DNA of 64,000 bases from Methylobacterium sp. NEAU K (lineage in GTDB: Bacteria > Pseudomonadota > Alphaproteobacteria > Rhizobiales > Beijerinckiaceae), in NCBI RefSeq assembly GCF_030700285.1, contig NZ_JAUYZJ010000018.1, positions 45,383 through 109,382 of the forward strand. Reading direction: 5' to 3'. A program made the position numbers and the translations under genes. Below, piece after piece: positions 60,101 to 64,000 of the stretch. Position 1 is the first letter of the stretch. Every line of letters starts with the position of its first letter. Below the pieces are notes generated by a model, which was given only the letters and a program-made list of their open reading frames with translations, was not told the DNA's origin and did not search any database.

Positions 60101-60620
60101 AGGTCCGGTACTCGGTGAAGCTCGACGCGCGGGCGCGCAGATCCGCGGCGATCTCGCTCCACGGCGCCGTGAAGCTGCCCCCCGGCGCGGTGCGGGCGTA
60201 ATCGGCGATCTCGAACCGGTGCCCGACCGCGATGAAGCGGGACAGTACCGTCTCCCGCGGCTCCACGGCGCGGGCCGCCAGCGCCAGCCCGACCGTGACC
60301 GTCCGGCCGGAGGCGGGGTTCTCGAACACCAGGGCCAGCACGGTCTCGCAGGATTCCCGGGTCGGCCGGCCGCCCTCCGCGGGATCGCTGATCCAGCCCA
60401 GGCAATAGTCGCGCACCGTGCGGGCGCTGCGTCCGGAGGCCGAGGCGTTGAGGGCGAGCCGGCTGGCGTTGTTGCCGGCCAGCACCGTGCCGACCGCGTC
60501 GAAGATCGTCGACTTGCCGGCCCCGGTCGGCCCGACCAGGGCCGCGGCGCCCCGCAGCCGGATCTGTTCGCGCCGGATCAGGTACCAGTTCGAGAGGGCG
60601 ATGTCGGTGAGGACGTACAC
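57183..60620 (-). CDS. SMC-like ATPase of the JetC/MksB/MukB family
   Basis: The 1,145-aa product is a MukB-like SMC ATPase. Near the N-terminus is Walker A ALVGPTGAGKSTIFDAVGTV (about residues 28-46). Long coiled-coil arms (residues about 240-440 and 640-900) flank a hinge-like region with LPICELAEIVDPTWGPALEG (about residues 480-560). The head is completed by the signature LRGSGGEAQAPFYVAIAAS near residue 1010 and Walker B GLCLLDEAFSKLD near residue 1050. In Wadjet/MksBEF complexes this subunit extrudes DNA loops. The start is GTG at 60620, reading MYVLTDIALSNWYLI, typical of the family. It is 194 bp downstream of the JetB-like gene. Confidence 0.9.
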   Translation of the reverse strand: MYVLTDIALSNWYLIRREQIRLRGAAALVGPTGAGKSTIFDAVGTVLAGNNASRLALNASASGRSARTVRDYCLGWISDPAEGGRPTRESCETVLALVFENPASGRTVTVGLALAARAVEPRETVLSRFIAVGHRFEIADYARTAPGGSFTAPWSEIAADLRARASSFTEYRTSGERFTADILATLREGAPAPEPRHFLRSFANAVAFKPIFDTSAFVRAFVLDPEPLDVERVRLSIANWRRLLETIAELESRLARLRRLRDRYEAWSEAVLAAATHELRAAGAELRRRSLDLVAVRTRLREGADTLRIARERVAASRGHVREIDGEIAEQKALLAGSATEGRLAASTLGLSMLERDRKDLVARIADLVGLVGQMGKLQPVSPILRQVCPQAARLAESCARAGLRRESSPEEILRPDGPLTELVDGLARLPDFDEALERAAEDAALKARAQESEAERTAPRTGAGPAARLSSDTVAFRGELERRGIAALPICELAEIVDPTWGPALEGLLGRAREALVVAPDRLSEALGVLQSGRDRFHRCILVKTTDTARQRARRYDDGPLTVIETSDPHAEAFLGVRLGGYDLARDDAELARLSRAVAPSGRTTAGMAYSVTRNVDLLMTRGHRGPTADSRRAHEAAVAEARRLRGEAAVLREAARTAAAIRARIARGLDDVDALRGELDGLEGRRRTLQTEREGIEKRDTAGLTAEIAALTAERLGYLRELSEELEPKLDRLLADEAALRARLGPVREAARAALAAWRAALRQLTGGDAARVRLARSEALDLAVLAQARRALAGLDAKAAASRAATERGLARESAEAARSHGRIAERELAEACAAWRVENPLNAGDAPAIDGFSWVRREYEAVEGHELRRYRAQAVRAEAEMRRLMTEDLLTRLADRFERVHARLAALNERLSARSFTGQTYAFEAAVDRRYAAVHALATETARSPEAAQALLAGEAEGPMAAALEEITALIAGDEDAARLADYRNYFVYEIGMRDGAGNRTTMSARALRGSGGEAQAPFYVAIAASLASAYYPGDRPGDENPGLGLCLLDEAFSKLDVRNSQALVDLYRAWGLQLLIAAPEDKRTTLTEVMDTIVTVYKSPDLTSVRIEAEHPLEAARRALHAINPDQIGIEAFRRSDAAE

Positions 60621-60814
60621 GATGTCGGGGTGCCGGGCCGCTGGAAACGAGCGGCCCAGTTGGCCGGGTTCGGCCGCGCATGCAAGCCGCGCGATGAGCC
60701 GGGCGAGGCCGATTGCCGGCCCTCGCCTTCACGGTCGAGGCGGGCGGACGCGGCTTCGCTGCGTCGCCACCGCGGCGATGGCGGGCTCCGCCCGGCCGAC
60801 CGGGCGCAGGCCGG

Positions 60815-61441
60815 TCAGGGCTCGCCCGCCTCGGACCAGGCCCGCAGGCGTTCGAGCCAAGCGTCGGAGGCCAGCACCGCCAGCCCCGGCAGGAGCGCGA
60901 GCGGCGTGACCCGCTCGACCCGATCGCGCTCGCCGAGCCGGAGGCCGCCGCGCCGGGCATAGAGACGGAGGATGTCGGCGAGCCGTCCCTCCTCGGGCGG
61001 CTCGTTGCGCGCCACGTTCCGGATCTTCTCGACGACCTCGTCGGTGGTGCACTCGACGATCCCGTCGGTGCCGGCACGGTGATCGCGCAGGCCCTCCTCG
61101 TAGAGGAGCCGGAGCGCCAGGAGCACCAGGGTCTCGTCCTTGCGCAGTCGCTCCGAGACGATGTCGTGGCGCGGCGCGTCCGCGGCCGGGCCGAGGGACA
61201 CCATCTGGTCCCGGTGCGAGACCGCCAGGGCGTAGCCGAGGCAGGCGAAATAGTCGGTGAAGAACGGCGCGTAGTGCCGGGCGAGCTCGTAGGAACGGCC
61301 GATGCCCGGCGTGTCCGCATAGATCACCTGCCCCTTGAGCAGCACCTGCAGGGCGCGGCACAGCTCCTCCGCGTCCGGCGCCCGGGCGCCGGGGGGCGGG
61401 GGCTCGTCGCCGTCGATGATCGCGCGGAAACCCTCAAGCAC
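60815..61441 (-). CDS. JetB/MksE-like subunit
   Basis: The 208-aa product is the small subunit expected between the kleisin and the SMC ATPase. Helical and winged-helix-like segments include EELCRALQVLLKGQVIYADT, ARHYAPFFTDYFACLGYALA, and LRKDETLVLLALRLLYEEGL. The assignment rests on gene order and on the (K/R)DETLVLLALR pattern common in MksE/JetB proteins. Its ATG at 61441 overlaps the end of the JetA-like gene by 8 bp, so the two are translationally coupled. Confidence 0.82.
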   Translation of the reverse strand: MLEGFRAIIDGDEPPPPGARAPDAEELCRALQVLLKGQVIYADTPGIGRSYELARHYAPFFTDYFACLGYALAVSHRDQMVSLGPAADAPRHDIVSERLRKDETLVLLALRLLYEEGLRDHRAGTDGIVECTTDEVVEKIRNVARNEPPEEGRLADILRLYARRGGLRLGERDRVERVTPLALLPGLAVLASDAWLERLRAWSEAGEP

Positions 61442-62804
61442 CGGCGCGTCGCTCCAGCATGAAATCCGGGCAATCCAGCCAGCCGTTGGCGATCCGCTCG
61501 GGCAGCCGCGTGACCGCGTAGCGCTCGCCGAGCCGCGCCTCGAACAGCACGTCGATCTCGCGCAGGCGCTGGAACACCACGAAGTCGTCGACGCCGTCGA
61601 TCGCGATCTGCGAGCCGCGCAGGGACAGCGCCCGGCCGAGCCGGGCCTCGACGAAGGTCGTCATGGTCTCGGGCGTCACCGTGGTGCGGCGCCGGAACTC
61701 GGCCTTGGCGGCCGCGAAGGCGTCCACCGCTGGGTCGTGATCCACGTCGGGCAGGGGCTCGACGTCGATCGCGGTCCTGCGGGCCCGCGGTGCCTGGAGA
61801 TGCGCCTGGCCGATCGGTGGCCGCAGCAGCGAGATCACCGGCGCCACGTCGGGGGCCACATCGGCCCCGCCGACGGCACGCAGCATCGCGGCGGTGCGCT
61901 CGATCCCGCTCGGATCCGGGCGATCCATGACGTGCAGGGTCGCGCCGATCCGGCGCTCCAGGCGCGCCACGACGGCGTCGACCGCGTCGAGATGGCTGTC
62001 GAGGCCCTCGAACACGGACAGGATCTGCGTGAGATCCGCCCGGACCGCCCGCTGGGCGGTGTCCAGATCCGGGCTGCGGCCCTCGCGGATCAGGCCCTCG
62101 GCCAGGGCCCGCACGGTCAGCGCGTCGCGCAGGGCCCGGCCGGCCTCGCGCACGACGCTGGCGCGGAAGCGGAACGGGTTGAAACGCGTGTGCAGCGTCC
62201 GGTAGTCGCTGATCAGGTGGCGCTCGACGAAATCCTCGAAGAACAGCCGGAAGGTCTTGGCGCGGTCGGGCTCGCGCAGGATCCGCTCCTCGACCTTGCG
62301 CATGCCGGCGGCCAGTCCGCGTACATGCGCCAGGAAGGCCGATGCGGCCCGGGCGGCATTGGACAGGGCCTCGGAGCGGCTGGTCGGATCGGAGACGGCG
62401 CTCTCCAGGCCGCCCAGCACCTCCAGCACGGCCCCGCCATACGAACGGGTCTCGCCGCGCTCGAGGCGCGACAACTCCTCCAGGAGGAGGCGCGCCTCGG
62501 GGTCGAACTCCACCACCGGCACGTAGCGCTCGCGGCGCTCGATCAGCCAGCCGGTTTCCAGGAGGCGGCGGTAGAGCGCGGTCCGGCGCTCGGCCGGATC
62601 GGTGGAGACCGGCTCGTCGCCGTGGACCTCCGGGTCGCTCCAGCCGGCGGCGAAGTCGCCGATCTCGGCCAGCAACTCGGCCTTGCGCACCGGCTCCGCC
62701 CCGAGGACGCGCCGGTGCAGGTGCAGCAGCAGGGCCGCGTTGAAGCCCCGGCTCGGCGAGGCCAGGGGCTTGAACAGCTCGTCGGGCAGCTGCGCGAACA
62801 GCAT
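61434..62804 (-). CDS. JetA/MksF-like kleisin subunit
   Basis: The 456-aa product MLFAQLPDELFKPLASPSRG is largely helical, with a winged-helix-like N-terminal domain (RRTALYRRLLETGWLIERRE) and middle helices (RAKTFRLFFEDFVERHLISD). The acidic/proline linker near residues 330-350 and the C-terminal winged helix near residues 395-445 fit the layout of MukF/MksF/JetA kleisins. It matches what I recall of Wadjet JetA-family annotations; the subtype was not determined. It lies 35 bp downstream of the FKBP gene and overlaps the JetB-like gene by 8 bp. Confidence 0.82.
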   Translation of the reverse strand: MLFAQLPDELFKPLASPSRGFNAALLLHLHRRVLGAEPVRKAELLAEIGDFAAGWSDPEVHGDEPVSTDPAERRTALYRRLLETGWLIERRERYVPVVEFDPEARLLLEELSRLERGETRSYGGAVLEVLGGLESAVSDPTSRSEALSNAARAASAFLAHVRGLAAGMRKVEERILREPDRAKTFRLFFEDFVERHLISDYRTLHTRFNPFRFRASVVREAGRALRDALTVRALAEGLIREGRSPDLDTAQRAVRADLTQILSVFEGLDSHLDAVDAVVARLERRIGATLHVMDRPDPSGIERTAAMLRAVGGADVAPDVAPVISLLRPPIGQAHLQAPRARRTAIDVEPLPDVDHDPAVDAFAAAKAEFRRRTTVTPETMTTFVEARLGRALSLRGSQIAIDGVDDFVVFQRLREIDVLFEARLGERYAVTRLPERIANGWLDCPDFMLERRAGA

Positions 62805-62839
62805 GGCTGTCGGAGTCTCGCCGCCGCGCAGCCGTATCC

Positions 62840-63256
62840 TTACTTCGCGCCGAGGAGCTCGACGTCGAAGATCAGGGTGGCATTGGGCGGGATCACGCCG
62901 CCGGCGCCCCTGGCGCCGTAGCCGAGCGCCGGCGGGATGATCAGGGTGCGCTTGCCACCGGTCTTCATCGTGGCGACGCCCAGGTCCCAGCCCTGGATCA
63001 CCTGGCCGGCACCGAGCGGGAAGGTGAAGGGCTGGTTGCGGTCGCGCGACGAGTCGAACTTCTTGCCCTTCTTGCCGCCCTCGTCGAGCCAGCCGGTGTA
63101 CTGCACGGTCACCTGCTGCCCGGCCTTGGGCTCCGGCCCGGTTCCCACGACCTCGTCCTGATACTTGAGGCCCGAGGGGAGGGTGACGATCTCGGCATTC
63201 GCGGTTGCAGTCATGGCGATCAACGCGGCTCCGGCGATGAGGGACAGGCGAGGCAT
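62840..63256 (-). CDS. Secreted FKBP-type peptidyl-prolyl isomerase
   Basis: The 138-aa product has a signal peptide ([18 protein letters not shown]) and one FKBP domain: [70 protein letters not shown] and FDVELL. Active-site residues (Tyr in VQYTG, Phe/Asp in KFDSS, VIQGW, Tyr in LGYG) are present, so it should isomerise prolyl bonds in the periplasm. It is on the same strand as the SMC-like trio and 35 bp upstream of it, so co-transcription is possible though a functional link is not evident. Confidence 0.93.
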   Translation of the reverse strand: MPRLSLIAGAALIAMTATANAEIVTLPSGLKYQDEVVGTGPEPKAGQQVTVQYTGWLDEGGKKGKKFDSSRDRNQPFTFPLGAGQVIQGWDLGVATMKTGGKRTLIIPPALGYGARGAGGVIPPNATLIFDVELLGAK

Positions 63257-63446
63257 GGTTACTCCCTGGGACCGGCGCCGTCCGCGCCGGCCGTCGGGGG
63301 CCTTCTATCGGCTCAGGCCGGTCCAGGCCAGGGAGGCGGGCGATCGATGATCGTCCGGCCGGCGATCACGCGCCGCGACCCGGAGTGCCACGGATCAGGT
63401 CCCGGGATCGTACATCCCGCCTCGCACGACCGACCGGCGGCCCTGC

Positions 63447-64000
63447 CTATGCGACCCGCACGGTGTCGAGGAAGCGGGCGACCTCGGCGGTGAGGTGCTC
63501 GGATTGGCGCGACAGCTCCGAGGCCGCGTTGAGGACCTGACCCGCGGCCGCCCCGGTCTCCTCGGCCGCCCCGGCCACGCCGGCGATGGTGGCGGTCACC
63601 GCGCCGGTGCCCTGCGCCGCCTGCCCGACGTTGCGCACGATCTCCCGGGTCGCCGCGCCCTGCTCCTCCACCGCCGCTGCGATGCCGGTCGCGACCCCGC
63701 TGATCTCCCGGATGCGCGCCGCGATCGCGCCGATCGCCGACACCGCCTGGCCGGTCGAGGCCTGCACGTGCGCGATCTGGCCGGCGATCTCCCCGGTGGC
63801 CCGGGCGGTCTGCTCGGCCAGCGCCTTGACCTCCGCGGCCACCACGGCAAAGCCCCGGCCGGCCTCGCCCGCGCGGGCCGCCTCGATGGTGGCGTTGAGC
63901 GCCAGCAGGTTGGTCTGGCCGGCGATCGACGCGATCAGCCCGACCACGTCGCCGATCCGCGCCACCGCGCTGCTCAACTCCTGCACCAGCGCGCCGGTCT
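63447..64000 (-). CDS. Methyl-accepting chemotaxis protein, C-terminal part (cut by window edge)
   Basis: The reading frame stays open to the end of the window, so only the C-terminal 184 residues or so are seen. They contain the cytoplasmic signalling tip: [20 protein letters not shown] followed by [20 protein letters not shown] and [10 protein letters not shown]. This is the near-invariant hairpin that binds CheW and CheA. The downstream helix ([20 protein letters not shown]) resembles methylation segments. The ligand domain lies outside the window. No CheR pentapeptide is evident at the C-terminus (LDTVRVA). Confidence 0.93.
   Translation of the reverse strand, partial: TGALVQELSSAVARIGDVVGLIASIAGQTNLLALNATIEAARAGEAGRGFAVVAAEVKALAEQTARATGEIAGQIAHVQASTGQAVSAIGAIAARIREISGVATGIAAAVEEQGAATREIVRNVGQAAQGTGAVTATIAGVAGAAEETGAAAGQVLNAASELSRQSEHLTAEVARFLDTVRVA

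Noticed and set aside
57243..60962. A 1,239-codon plus-strand open frame opposite the SMC-like gene
   Set aside because: It is antisense to a gene with clear Walker A, signature and Walker B motifs. Its product is low-complexity Arg/Gly/His/Gln sequence typical of GC-rich shadow frames.

Overview
The window is a very GC-rich alphaproteobacterial chromosome segment. It most resembles Methylobacterium or another member of the Methylobacteriaceae. That placement is my inference from protein recall: a DivL-type cell-cycle pseudokinase, a ruvB/ybgC/tolQRAB neighbourhood, an egtB-egtD pair, and many small proteins of the kind seen in that genus. No search was run. Coding density is high. I see no insertion sequence, prophage, rRNA operon or CRISPR array. 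One tRNA gene is present.

Layout. 1-7.5 kb: an EEP-family hydrolase converging on cardiolipin synthase, an ECHDC3-like crotonase without catalytic glutamates beside a stand-alone N-terminal piece of an acyl-CoA synthetase, then ung and hemH. 7.5-20.8 kb: a periplasmic parvulin divergent from secA-bioD, then kup, a small stress-type membrane protein, ahcY with an 18-bp palindromic operator candidate, divL and an MFS exporter. 21-28.8 kb: the Tol envelope cluster on the minus strand (tolB, tolA, tolR, tolQ, ybgC), broken by a plus-strand HpcH/HpaI aldolase gene, then a DUF4142-type secreted protein and ruvB. 29-38.5 kb: small secreted proteins, a pseudo-receiver diguanylate cyclase next to a LuxR-type regulator, topoisomerase IB, a glycosyltransferase-methyltransferase pair, an FMN reductase, cytochrome b561, and a hydroxyacid dehydrogenase translationally coupled to a two-domain Inh-type protein. 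38.7-42.7 kb: leuC, tRNA-Leu(CAG), then about 2.3 kb that is gene-poor and holds only small hypotheticals. 42.7-49 kb: murI, egtB-egtD (ergothioneine), a membrane class III nucleotidyl cyclase and a Tat-exported amine-oxidase-like flavoprotein. 49-57 kb: clpA-clpS, a D-Ala-D-Ala carboxypeptidase with a SPOR domain, and an htrA / small secreted protein / J-domain operon. 57-64 kb: a minus-strand SMC-like complex related to JetABC/MksFEB, a secreted FKBP, and the end of a chemotaxis receptor cut by the window edge.

The most interesting system is the SMC-like trio at 57,183-62,804. It has a kleisin-like protein, a small MksE/JetB-like protein and a 1,145-aa MukB/JetC-like ATPase, but no JetD/MksG nuclease gene on either side. 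It is either a chromosomal MksBEF-type condensin or a Wadjet relative whose nuclease is elsewhere or lost. Other points worth following: the DivL kinase with tyrosine in place of the phospho-acceptor histidine, the pseudo-receiver GGDEF protein, the ahcY operator palindrome, the co-translated Inh doublet, and the Tol cluster without pal.
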